64,000 nt of DNA from Ectobius pallidus (lineage: Eukaryota; Arthropoda; Insecta; Blattodea; Ectobiidae): the NCBI GenBank assembly GCA_964059195.1, contig CAXKWD010000001.1, forward strand, positions 154,554,532 to 154,618,531, given 5' to 3'. Of the stretch, positions 33,542-44,640 are shown in pieces. The translations under genes were made by a program, and so were the position numbers. The notes beneath the pieces were generated by a model, which was not told the DNA's origin, searched no databases, and was given only the letters and a program-made list of their open reading frames with translations. The stretch's first letter is position 1. The number at the start of each line of letters is the position of its first letter.

Positions 33542-33714
33542 TGTATGTGTGATTTTGTCATTCGTTCGGAGAACAGAAGCAATCCGACGGTGCAGAGCAG
33601 TGAGACTAAAGGAAAAACAGTTGAGAGCCAGCCTGCGAGCTTGCCAAGTACATTCATTAATACGCCATTCATCTCGGGTCCAGAGACGTACGGTCTTTTA
33701 TCACCACATGAAGG
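33542..33714 (+). CDS. Possible host exon, low-complexity polar protein, family unknown
   Basis: A plausible acceptor (CTGGCTTTAG, ending 33541) and a plausible donor (AAGG|GTATAT, GT at 33715) frame 173 bp. Translation in the frame of the ATG at 33545 gives RSENRSNPTVQSSETKGKTV, then LPSTFINTPFISGPETYGLL, a Ser/Thr/Pro-rich, probably unstructured stretch. All three plus and minus frames are partly open here (33474-33758 plus, 33538-33765 minus), which weakens the case. No homology is recognised. Confidence 0.2.
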
Positions 33715-33820
33715 GTATATGTCACAAGTTACAGTTTTTATTTTCTCATATACATTGATAAGCACGAATCGTATTCCCCCTCGTCAGAAAAGTGTCAGTG
33801 AATCCGTGTTCCTGGGTTAA

Positions 33821-34254
33821 CGTAGTAAAGTATTACAAATTATCTCTGTTACTCATATTATTAAGTTACTAATTAAAAAAGAGGTCATACGGTCATACGG
33901 TGCTATTGACGTGTCAAAAACTGTGTTTGTACCGCTATGTGTCAATTTTCATAAACACTTTGGCTTACTAATAACATACTTACTAATAATAACAGGGAAT
34001 GTACTTATTGAATAGTTTTTGCGTTGTATGCAAGAATTTGCCGATGTCCATTTAAAAACATATTTCTTTTACAAATTACCATGGCAAATGGAAGGCCACA
34101 CATAGAAAAAAGTATGCTGTCGTTAACAGATGACACGAAGTATGTAAATATCTTTAAATATTCAAGCCATCAAAACTTTTTAAAAATAATCCGATTTCCT
34201 GTAACAGGGCCTCCAAGTGGAGGTTTGAGTCCGTAAACTAATTTTATTACGCTC
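33821..34254. other. Non-coding, no feature recognised
   Basis: Contains a short direct repeat GGTCATAC/GGTCATAC at 33882-33899. Nothing else is supported. Confidence 0.4.
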
Positions 34255-34558
34255 ATTTTTTGTGAGAGGACAGAGGGGACAGGTAGTAAGCCCAACGCCT
34301 CACAAACCTTCTCAGGAAACTAAGATATTACTTGGAGTAAAAGGGCAGGGAAATTTTGTCCTAAGGCTCTAATTTAGGCTTGGAGTTTTTTACGTGCCGC
34401 AAATCTACGACGGGGTCTCCCAGTTTGAGTCCTTCCCGGAGGACTCCATGCCCAAGATGTTTACGACCCGAATAATTCGTCGACCGCGGCCGGGTTTGAT
34501 CCCGCCACCTTCGTATCTCGAGGTGGGAACGCTATCTCTACAACACCGCGACCGACTT
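34255..34558 (-). mobile_element. tRNA-derived SINE (family D)
   Basis: On the minus strand it reads GCGGGATCAAACCCGGCCGC (box B region), GTCGACGAATTATTCGGGTC, TGGGCATGGAGTCCTCCGGG and GCACGTAAAAAACTCCAAGC. It matches the copy at 54796-55240 over nearly its whole length. The tRNA-like head is decayed. The 66-codon open frame at 34394-34594 is incidental. Confidence 0.85.
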
Positions 34559-35395
34559 AAAAAAAGTACATGTAAGAAATATCTTGTTTTTTAACATGCG
34601 ACTAAAAAATCCATGAACCTGTATTTATTGCCGTTAACGTAACATTATATTTCATGGTTTGAATACAGTACCGGTAATAATTTAACTATCTACACAGGAC
34701 AACTGAAGATCTCTTGAATAAAGAATTAATGACTACAATCAGGTAAATATTCAATAGAGCACTACCCTTCATGGACTGTTGAAATCTAGTAATATTACGG
34801 TCGTTCAATTAACGATTTTATTACTAAAGAGCGACTGATAAGGATAAGTCCTTTTTATTGAAACGATTTACACAGACTAGTCTTGAAAAGGATCTACTGT
34901 AATTTGCGCTTTGCAGTCGAGGTAATCCGGGGGTGGAAGGCGGGGTCAAAAAAGTTCTTGTTGGGATTCTCTGAGGGAGATAGCGGGTAAAAAAATATAT
35001 AGTCTGAACTACAACTTAAATAGACCGTCTGTAGAATGGACACAGCGAACGCAGTGCTACAAAACAAAGTTCATTGAGTTCTGATTTTAATGCAGCATGG
35101 GAAAGATTTGATGGATGTGGAAGGACACACTCGTTTGATAATCCTGTGAAATGTAAGCAATTCCACTGTAAATACTATTAATGTAGGGGAATGGATATGG
35201 ACAGACTTAATATAATATGCAATCTAAATACATGCAACTTCATTTCAGGAATAAAGTGTAGGAATCTGTGATATATGCATGGTAAACAAGAAATCTGATC
35301 CATCTTCCCACGTTGAAGTAAGCTAATAGCAATATGACTAAGAGGGGCAATATATTTATGTAAATCTAATGATTCTTTTTTTACGCAAGTGGGAT

Positions 35396-35408
35396 GTTGC
35401 CTAGCAAC
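35396..35408. promoter_or_regulatory. RFX X-box-like palindrome
   Basis: GTTGCCTAGCAAC fits the RFX half-site rule RYYNYY-N-RRNRAC perfectly and is its own complement apart from the central base. The identical 13-mer recurs at 38442. Flanking bases differ, so it is not part of a recognised shared repeat. Confidence 0.4.
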
Positions 35409-35787
35409 ACAAGCTCTCAATCAGGATAGAGGGTGATTTATCACCGGTAGTAAAACGTATCACAAATCGATCCCCACCCGTATCCGTGTTTCAATACCAC
35501 TCTACCACTCTCCTGCAAGATCCCTTATCTGAGACAGGTATCCATTCACCATTTAAAAAAATGATATTGAATTTCCTAAAGCTCCACCAACGTAGTCTTA
35601 ATAGCAGCTGTCAACATTGTTTATGTAGCTTTTATTGCTTATCTCAAGTTGTTGTTTTTGTTGAATTTAATACTTTATTATTTCTGTTTCATTACCTCCT
35701 GGAGACATGGCATGGCCATGCTCTAGGCAAATATATATTTTAGCCTAACTTATATCTATTATACTACCTATTAAATGCGTCTACCAG

Positions 35788-35840
35788 GGAAAGAGAGAAA
35801 GTGAGAGCGAGACAGAAATAGAGATAGAGAGAGAAAAAAC
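35788..35840 (+). repeat. Purine-rich low-complexity tract
   Basis: GAGAGAAAGTGAGAGCGAGA-type units over about 50 bp. Confidence 0.8.
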
Positions 35841-37328
35841 TTAACATGACCCTCTAAGCGACGTATTGTCAAGCTTGAGGCCCTGAACTTGGACATGAAC
35901 TTGTTGATGGATACAGACAAATATAGGCAGATTTAAGGAACCATTGCAAAGTTACGTACCTATAAAACATTAAATTATTGAGCCATGACTGGTGATGGAG
36001 TAACAACATTACATAATGACGAATAGTACTACAGGACGATCAGACATTTTCAGAAGGTGATTTACATTGATCCACAACCGACAGGATGCAAAATACTCCG
36101 CACAACTAGATTAACATGAGTTGCACATAAATAAAACACTTTGTAAGTTGAGAATTAGATATTTCATTGAAAGTAATGGCAAGGCCGCAATTCTTAAGAC
36201 GACTTACTGCACTTAGTTCGAAGTAAAAAATTAAAATACTTTACTAAAAATCTTCATATGACATAAGTTAATATTTGCCCGAATGAGCGATGCTATCCTT
36301 GAATGCAGCTTAATTTGAACTAAAGGTTACTACGAGTATTATAACATAATGCAGAAATTAAGCTATGAATACAAATAACAGATGTAGTGCATTAAGTTAA
36401 AAAAATAAATAATTTAACGGAGAAAAAAAGCTTTGAACACAAGAAATAATGTTATAGCATTAATTAGTGTAATATAAATTTGTGAGTTGCAAATGAGAAT
36501 TCCAAAATTGATATCTTAAATAGAAATTAGAAATAAAATGCCAATTTCAAAACTGAAATTAAAAATAGAGGTAATAAATAAAATACCAACATAAATATGT
36601 AAAATAAATTACAGGCCTTTATGTTCTGAGCATCTGGACATGAAAAATGGAAAATTACATTTTAGCATTTAAATAATTATTTTGTGTTTAAATTTTGTGA
36701 AACATACAGGACTACACTTCTTTGGGATAAGATTGAATGGTAGTATAGTATATACACCAGAATTACAATCATGAACAAATCAACTGCGACTGGTGCTATT
36801 TTATTTGTAAATTGCATCATATGTTATATCAACAGGAAATATATATGTGGAGTATTATCTGGTTAAGTCCATTATGTGTTTTTGTTATGTCCCAGCCGGA
36901 AGAATTAAGAAGCTATAAAGTTCCTGTCTTGGAAATAGTTCAAGTCTGACATGGAGTAATATGGAGTAATATATCAGGCAATATTAAAAGATGCATGAAT
37001 TAAAAATTGCGAACACCAGCCAAGAAACAATCATGTCTATAGAATGAACTAATTTCAAGTAAAGAGAAAAGAAAATACACGTTTACCAGTAGAATGAAAG
37101 GCAAGCCTTTCACAAATTTATCCAGAAAAGTATAATTTGATTTACTTATTGACTTATGAACTTCATGAAAAATTTCACTTCACAAGAAAGCCCACATTTT
37201 GTTTAATAAAAAAATACGATTTGTTTTTTGGAGTGCATTTTGAAATAATGAGGATAATTATTTTGGATTACGTTAAAAATTCCTTGTAATATATTGATTT
37301 ATTTACCGAGTAATCTTTATAAAAAATC
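35841..37328. other. Non-coding, no feature recognised
   Basis: Very AT-rich, no open frame of interest. Confidence 0.5.
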
Positions 37329-37487
37329 ATTACTTCCTCTTTCACTGGCAATAGACAATTCCTAAGCAAACTAAAGGAATATTATCTATTTGAGGTTCAT
37401 TGCCGCGCTTACGTGAGCCCGCCATTCAACCCTTCTTTGCTAACTCTATCAAACCATCTATAGTAAATCCTACTTCCCTTAAATCCC
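37329..37487 (-). mobile_element. LINE 3' tail fragment, copy 4
   Basis: This is the last 160 bp of the family at 345-823, read on the minus strand and ending in AGTGAAAGAGGAAGTAATGA in place of the GTAAGTAAG tail. It contains GGTTGAATGGCGGGCTCACG-like sequence. A few bases (CGGGTTCCATAAAA) are deleted compared with copy 3. Confidence 0.85.
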
Positions 37488-38441
37488 TCGAGATTTATGG
37501 ACGTAATTTCCTTTCTTATATAAAGTCATAAGTTATATTTAAAACACATCGCTTAACTGTATCAGAGCAATGTTTCTCCCCTGATCATCATTGAATTGGC
37601 GTAATTGGGAATTCAGTATTTCTTTTCACTTCTTTTCCCTACAGTTAAGTTGTATTTCTTAGCGCCAAAAATGAGTTTATATGGTTTAGGTGAAATTTTA
37701 ATAATATTTCATCGTTCCTACGTCATTCCCGCATATTTAGGCATTTTTTCCCGAATATTTTGGAACGTTTTATTTTATAATAATTAAGTAGTACAGATAT
37801 CTCGTAATAAAAATGATTGGACCAAAGTGACTTAAGGAATAAGCAAAACCTATTTTGGTCACCTCTATGACCCATTTGTTACATTTGGGATTGCCTAAAT
37901 TAACTTGGTTTCAAATCCAAAATTTGGAAGGACCACTATACTACACGAGACCCTTATGCACTATTTTGTATGAATTTAAAATAATATATAGTAATATAGT
38001 CTTCTAGATCAATATTTAATGCAGTATAAAAAGATAACATGTTAGGGTGTTTTTTATAATTCACAGCTGTCTTAAACGAAAACGAAATGCACTTCTAATG
38101 ATCATTCAAAATATCATCTAGGACATAACGTGCTCAAGAGAAATGTGGAATCGGATCTCGTTTAGAGCTGGGTAAAGCTTGAGAGAATGTCAGACGGATG
38201 AGTCTTCCCCATAGTCGTCCTGTGAATAAGAACCTGCCACACAGTTAAACCCGCTTGAATTATACTCGCAGAAATGTCCACACTTTACGTGGAGTATCTT
38301 GATACATGGATGCTAGATACACTGTCACGTTCATGAACCCACTTCTCTCCAAACTGGAGAGTTATTCTCTCGCTGAGAAGTTTTGAAAACAATAGGGCAT
38401 CGATACTATCAGATAAATGTATGCAGAGTACAGAGTGCTTT

Positions 38442-38454
38442 GTTGCCTAGCAAC
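38442..38454. promoter_or_regulatory. RFX X-box-like palindrome
   Basis: GTTGCCTAGCAAC is identical to 35396-35408, 3 kb away, with unrelated flanks. Confidence 0.4.
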
Positions 38455-38643
38455 ATCTATGCATATTCAACTGTTTTTCATATTCAGTAGAGTCTGATGC
38501 AACACTTTATGATGGGAGTGATGGATCTATCATGGCGTAAATCTACAGGGTGTGTGTAACTTCATGTCATCTATGTTGGACATGTTGCTAAAAGGAAACA
38601 TTTTTAAAATACTACTTATCTATGCATTTATGCCAGTTACGTT

Positions 38644-38912
38644 CAGAGGCGTAACGAGGGGGGTTTTGGGGGTTTGAACTCCCCATTAATCAAAAAAAGG
38701 AAAATTGTACAATTTTTTCAGTCTGCTCATAAATTACTTAATACGAGTATAAAGCGTGGGAAGCTTAAAACTCGTTACTGTACATCTTAATTTTTAAAAT
38801 CTTCCGGGGGAGGACCCCCGAGCCCCCCTCTCCCTGGGGGGTATTCCATACCCCTCAGACCCTCCGGATGTTATAACCCCCCCCCCATATGGTCGGCCTG
38901 GTTACGCCTATG
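38644..38912. mobile_element. Small hAT element (MITE) with 8-bp duplication
   Basis: Ends CAGAGGCGTAAC (38644-38655) and GTTACGCCTATG (38901-38912) match in 11 of 12 bases as inverse complements. Flanks GTTACGTT (38636-38643) and GTTATGTT (38913-38920) share 7 of 8 bases. The interior has G/C runs (GGAGGACCCCCGAGCC) and no coding sequence. Confidence 0.8.
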
Positions 38913-39013
38913 GTTATGTTTGAAGATATGGGGATTTTTTTATTTTCGCTTATCGGTCTATGACTGAATTAAACTTCTAATTTCAAAAGATTTACGCAGA
39001 CAATGGTACTCTT

Positions 39014-39208
39014 CAGTGGCGAACGCAGGGGGGGGATAGGGGGGTTACATCCCCCCCCCCCCCGAAATTTGAAAAAAGGCTATATAATGTACTCTAAGTG
39101 GCCAGTTTTATAAACTAATTGTATATGTAAGTTGAATAATTTTTTTTAGTATTCTTTCTACCTATTCAAATTCCCCCCCCCCCGAAAAAACTTCTGCGTC
39201 CGCCACTG
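39014..39208. mobile_element. Small hAT element (MITE) with 8-bp duplication
   Basis: Ends CAGTGGCGAACGCAG (39014-39028) and CTGCGTCCGCCACTG (39194-39208) agree in 14 of 15 bases. Flanks GTACTCTT (39006-39013) and GTACTATT (39209-39216) share 7 of 8. The interior has long C runs at 39053-39063 and 39174-39183, and no protein. Confidence 0.85.
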
Positions 39209-39216
39209 GTACTATT

Positions 39217-40491
39217 TATATGTGGACGACGTTTTTATGTTTCAATTGGTATTTTACAGAATTTAGTGAGCAACACCGTAAGTATTTATTAGCCTGAAAA
39301 AATCACATTGTTTATAGTTCAATAGGAGGCAAGTATTGAGTTTCAAAACATTTATTTCTTGTTATTTCATGTCTGTCGTTTACTGTATATAGCGGTAAAT
39401 AATTCTTGGTATTGCAGCTGTTAATCGAAGCGTTACCATCATTAAAGTTTAATATTGAATATCCATCACTTTATTTAACCACATTCTTAGATTTATGCAC
39501 AGCCCTAGCGTTCTTCAACTTATTTAATTATATAATCCAGACAATTTACATGCATATAGGGCTGCGTTATGATAAAAGGAATTTGAGATATAAACTTGTA
39601 TCAACCAAGTAAACATGGAACTGTTTAAGACGTTCTTCTTCTATACTCTAGATCCACAGATACATAATCGTTCTTAATCCACGCGAGTAGAAAACAGAAA
39701 CGAAAATGTAAGTCTCATATAGGCATACTTATGTATGGTCTCTATTTCACTTGACTGTATTACAAACTAATATAAATTAATTCACACCAAACTTAATATT
39801 TAGTGGCGTCTGCTGCATTAAGTTTGGCAAGCAGCGCGCGCAAGGAAACACGACATCAGAGAGACTCCCAGGAAAGTGTCACCATAAATAAGGCCCATTG
39901 CACGCAGGTGTGTGTTGGGTTGCATAATAACCACGGAGGCTTAATAATGACTCATTTCATATAATAACCACCATGTTTTTGGAAAGCTGCTTAAAGCACG
40001 ATTACTCGCATGGATTTTAAGGCGTCAATGGAAATATATATAAATTGAGCAGGGTAAAAAATTCATTACAATTTACAGTCTATACAAAAGACCCTGCGCT
40101 TTGGCAATGGTGCATTAGGTTTCAGTCCCATCAACAAAGGAGAAATGAACATGAATACAATAATAACATATTAGAACCACCATCATTCCATGTGCTTCAA
40201 CTGAACTGGTCTTTAAAAAATTACAAAAACCAGATTATTTTTATTGATTTTATTATAAACCTAGGACCTGCTCACTTTGTTTTCTGGACCCTTTACGGTT
40301 GGTGGCTAGTCACAGTATTTGAGGACAAGGGATAACCATTTTATTCACAATGACAACTGAGGATATGATATAGTTCGAAACCGGTTACGATTCTAAAATG
40401 ATAAATATGATTATGGTGGGAATTCGAAACCTTAAAATTCATGAAATGAAATCCAGGATTCCTAGCACGTTAGTTAGTATCTTTGTCACTA
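39217..40491. other. Non-coding, no feature recognised
   Basis: Open frames at 39406-39612 and 40045-40335 (96 codons, Trp- and Phe-rich C-terminus) have no recognised domain and no splice context. A less AT-rich patch lies at 39800-39930. Confidence 0.4.
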
Positions 40492-40908
40492 ATGCCCGGT
40501 TTCTATAAACTCGCGAAATACCTATGAATAAATTATCCAATGGACAGAATTTACACAAGAATAACTTTTACAAACTCAAATAATTTAAAGGTAACAATCA
40601 CATACACTTGTGGTGAGTTTCTAGATAAATGTTCCTACTATGACAGAGAAAATGTTCCTACAAACTCGGGCCAGATCTTTCCAAGGGTAAATCGTCGGGT
40701 TAATTTATCCTTTCATGGATGGCTGGATAAAATTTAACCTCTCATAGGATTAATAATAATTTAAACAATGAGAATCAAAGCCTTCTGAATTATATTAACT
40801 GTACAACTCCAAGGCCTTCCTCATTATATCATTGTGGGTGATTAGGAACTAATTTTCCCATGGATAATTCACCCATAGGTATTTCACGAGTTCATAGAAA
40901 CCGGGCAT
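40492..40908. mobile_element. TA-flanked MITE with ~50-bp terminal inverted repeats
   Basis: The left arm ATGCCCGGTTTCTATAAACT (from 40492) pairs with the complement of the right arm ending at 40908. There are two mismatches over the first 35 bases, and similarity continues for about 15 more. TA lies on both sides (40490-40491 and 40909-40910), consistent with a TA target duplication. The 65-codon open frame inside (40540-40737) is not a transposase. Confidence 0.85.
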
Positions 40909-41374
40909 TAATGCATTAAATAAGTAGGACCCTGGAAGTAAGTGTGAGATTAAATTTTAAAATGGCCACATGATGACTGAATACATGGGTGAAAGATGAA
41001 TTTATATCGAACGATTGTACGAGACTCGTAACAAAAGGGCAAATAATAACATTCTGACCTTTACGAAGGAAACAAAGCTAGGTGACCTTTGTCTGAGGAG
41101 GATATCGCAACTGTATGGACATTGATTCATCTCTAACGAGTCAATTGTCTTTTCTAATGTGACATTTACATTGTATTGGAAATTGTGAACTGTCCTACTC
41201 AAGCGTATTTATAAAAATAGACAACAATGGAACTGATGAACCGTAGTACTTTCACAAGTGTTCGTAAAGGTGATGACTAGCTGGTACCCTAGGCTCGTTT
41301 TACACTAAATAGGTACTAATCTCAGTCCAGTGACGTTTGACTTACTGGACACATTTGTAATACAAATGATAATA

Positions 41375-41690
41375 CGAGGGTCATTTCAAAAGTTCTGCAG
41401 ACTGTAAGATAGAATGGAAGAAAATAATTTTTTTTTGCAAAATACCTTTACAGGCCTTCAATATAATCTTTATTTTTGCTTATGACAGCTTCCCAACGTT
41501 TTAGAAAATTTTGTATTCCGGATAGGGCACCTTCATTGTCGAGCTGTCTGATTACTCGGGTCACCTCACTGGAAGCTTTATCAATTGTAATAAAACGTTT
41601 TCCATGGAGTAGTTCCTTCAATTTGGGAAACAAATCAAGTCTGGTGGGCTCAAATCAGGACTGAATGATGGGTGCGACTCTTCATAGGCT
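41375..41690 (-). mobile_element. Mariner transposon 3' fragment
   Basis: The end CGAGGGTCATTTCAAAAGTT (from 41375, preceded by TA) is a typical mariner terminal repeat. The minus strand encodes HPSFSPDLSPPD (about 41680-41645), which contains the last catalytic Asp. After a one-base frameshift comes FPKLKELLHGKRF and, towards the C-terminus, FLKRWEAVISKNKDYIEGL, stop at 41448. No left half or second terminal repeat is found. It differs from the mariner at 13007-13445 in both ends and protein and represents another family. Confidence 0.85.
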
Positions 41691-43110
41691 ATTTTGATTT
41701 TTTAGACTAACTTCCTTAGTAGAACTAATAATATCGTCTTAATATATCCCATTTATTATTTTACAAGATTTAAAATACTTCTTCCCAAAATATACAATAA
41801 TACATTTTTGAGATATTCTTTTGTTTATATACAGCTTATTCCAATATACCCAATCGCTGGGTTCAATGACTGTTTTTTATAAAAGAAGCTATAGGTATGA
41901 GCATGTTATAGTGTTCTCTCCTTTGGAATGTATATAAAAAACTGCACCTAGATGGGATAAAATGAAAATGATAAAAAACAAAACCTTAAAATTATGACGA
42001 TAGACACTTGCGATTGGTCATTGATTTATGAGCTAAATAGTGAAGAACAAACGAAGTATTATTGGGTTAAGTGTTATTGTCACATTACCAACGAACCTTT
42101 CCTATTAATAGAGCTTAGAAACAAATAAAGGGAACGAATGATATCAGTATAAAATGGCATGAGACAATACATAGAGAAAGACCGCCACATAACACCAGGG
42201 AATGTTACAACAAAACATAAAAATATAATATATGCCACTATTACAATATGCATATAACTGTAATAACATTGAAGCGGTCTAATGAAAGCTTAATGAAAAC
42301 GCGAAATAAATAATATGGACATAAAAGCTCATAGAAGTAATAACACACACATTTAAATAATGGAGTTGAAGAAGATTTACGGCTGCCAGAGTTATTTTAT
42401 GTGGCATACCATTCATATTATTTTTTTCACTCTGTTTTTACTTCACGTCATTTAGATACAGCACAGCAAATATCAAATGCTGATGGTGATTTAAAAAAAA
42501 CCTACAAACTCAGTACGACCAACCTTTCATAGCTTCACTGCAATTAACGAACTTTAATGTGCTACTGGACATTTTGCAACTGACCATCAACTCTCGCATT
42601 ACTTTCTTTACTGAAGCTTTATGAAAACTGCAAATTAAAATATATACGACCCTCATATATAGTACGTCCATAAAGGAAACTTCCATGCAACGTTCACTTG
42701 TACAATTTATTGTAAGCATAGGAATTACTAATTTAAATTAAATTTTATGAACCCCCCCAAAAACGTACTAGTACTAGCAGGAGAAAAACTAATATGATGA
42801 TGTGCAGAATGAAAGACAGTGTAGGCCTATCCTTTAATCACTCTTATTTTTAATATAATGTATAAATTCTTAATAAGTAGCTTAGTTCACTTGGTTGTGC
42901 AATGTGTGACAAAAGTACTTAGTTATTAGTAATGTAGTACTGTAGTACTGTAGTAAAGTATAAAATATTACTGATTTAATTAATTTTATCTTACATATAT
43001 TTTGCATTCATAGCTTTCTAAAAGCACTGAATTTATAAAACCAAGGACAAATAATAAACTCTCCAATTAAAACATTAAGCTATGATTTATAAGTCAAATG
43101 TGAAACTATT
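41691..43110. other. Non-coding, no feature recognised
   Basis: AT-rich. The open frame at 42510-42719 minus (69 codons) is not recognised. Confidence 0.4.
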
Positions 43111-43542
43111 GGTCCACCGCTGGTGGCGTAAGGGATGCATTCTCTCCTTTCACTCCCGGGTTCGAATCCTGCTCGGGACAAGTTACATAAGTGGGGGTTT
43201 CCGGGATTTTTCCTCATCTAAGAGACAAATGTCGAGTAACGTTAGACCCTTGTGGTCCCCGGATATCATTATCATCTTTATCCCATCCTCTCCTTGTACA
43301 GAGTGAATGTGTGTCTCGTCATATGTGTTCGTATTTTCTCGAGGATGGCCCCGGCATTGAGCTGATCACTCTCCAGGATGGCCCTCCATGTCCTTGTCTG
43401 GTGAAAAAAGTATGTATGTGATCCATAGATAATCCCTTTCCCGACAGATCGCGGCCCTTTAAGACCCGGGCGGCGTAGGTTGCTTAAATATCCCTAAAAG
43501 GGAAAGGTAAAACTAAGCTAAAGAAAGAAATAAAGAAAGATC
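43111..43542 (+). mobile_element. tRNA-derived SINE (family A), near full length
   Basis: The head CCGCTGGTGGCGTAAGGG (box A region, about 43116) is followed by box B GGTTCGAATCC (43159-43169). The body includes GGGACAAGTTACATAAG, TGGTCCCCGGATATCAT, GGCCCTCCATGTCCTTGTC and CCCTTTCCCGACAGATCGC. The tail is GAAA-rich, running into a (GATA)n patch. It matches the nested copy at 52765-53194. Open frames across it (43082-43421) are incidental. Confidence 0.9.
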
Positions 43543-43580
43543 GATAGATAAATAGATATATAGATAGATAGATAGATAGA
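43543..43580. repeat. (GATA)n microsatellite
   Basis: About nine GATA-like units following the SINE tail; such tracts often grow from SINE poly-purine tails. Confidence 0.8.
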
Positions 43581-44549
43581 AAGAAAGTGAACCTATTATC
43601 TAATTACGTATAAAACAAACGATTTTCCTTAAATAAAAATTACATGGCTGAACCATTAAAGACTACTTCTCAACTCGCTCAACTGAACACCTAAGCAGGC
43701 AACGGATAGCCCCATAGCAATTCAGCGAGGGAATGCGAGAACTTTACCAGCAAATTGCTCCCTTGATATGATTTATGAATTGTAATATATTTCTGTGTGT
43801 TTGTATTAATACACTTTTTAATTAGGTTTAAAAAAATTGAAATTTCCGTAATAAGATGAACTACTCTCTAGTGCATCTATTTTAAAAAAATAATAAAATT
43901 AGAAAAGGAAAGGTATCTTGCGTAGTGTTCACTCATATTTTTTGTAAATTTTTTATCTTAATTCCTTCAATACAAAATAATATTTTTAAAAGTATAATCA
44001 ATATTCGCAGCAATAAGGGTATTATACTCGTAAAGTAAAAACATAATTTGTACCATGTAAATAACCATTTGTAGTCATTTTTCCGCAAAACGAGAGATGA
44101 CGTCTCTTGCATTTTCATTGTTTGATATAGAAATAAATTTTGACCAGTTTTTATGGTAATAAAATAATAATTCAATCATTTAAAGATGTTCGACTTCAAT
44201 AACTTTGAATTCAGAGCACAAAAACGTTGTAGGGTACAGGTAGTCGACTGGATTTTATTATTATTCTCTTTTGAGGTAAAATTAGTTTTAAACGAATTAT
44301 AGTAGAGAAAAATATAATTTCCTTAAGGTAGAATTTGCAAAAAAAATCATTTATACATTTTAAAACGAATTTTATTATCAATAAATGCAATAGGCTTATC
44401 GTTTTTAAGATGCTGATGAACAATAATACCTTAGTATTTAACTTCAGGAGATTCTATTAACATGCTTTTCTTCAAAGGATTGCTCCCGCTACATGCTGAG
44501 TTATACTAGGTCATATTGCTACCATAAGGATTTTGACAATTGTGAAAAT
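43581..44549. other. Non-coding, no feature recognised
   Basis: Two reverse open frames of 70-80 codons (43933-44175, 44211-44423) are Ile/Leu/Phe/Lys-rich AT-bias products. Confidence 0.5.
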
Positions 44550-44640
44550 TTAATGACATTGAGGATTCGAACTCGCAACATTCCGAATGGTAGCGCTATG
44601 CCTGAATGCCAAACAGCATGGCATACACCATAGCCTGTAG
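44550..44640 (-). repeat. tRNA-like SINE head or tRNA pseudogene
   Basis: On the minus strand TATGCCATGCTGTTTGGCA has box-A-like spacing, and GAGTTCGAATCCTC carries a perfect box B core GTTCGAATCC (about 44563-44576). No acceptor stem can be drawn and no tail is obvious. Probably the head of an unrecognised SINE. Confidence 0.45.

Noticed and set aside
40045..40335. 96-codon open frame ending FVFWTLYGWWLVTVFEDKG
   Set aside because: No recognised domain, no splice signals, and the start lies in AT-rich noise; not enough to call a gene.
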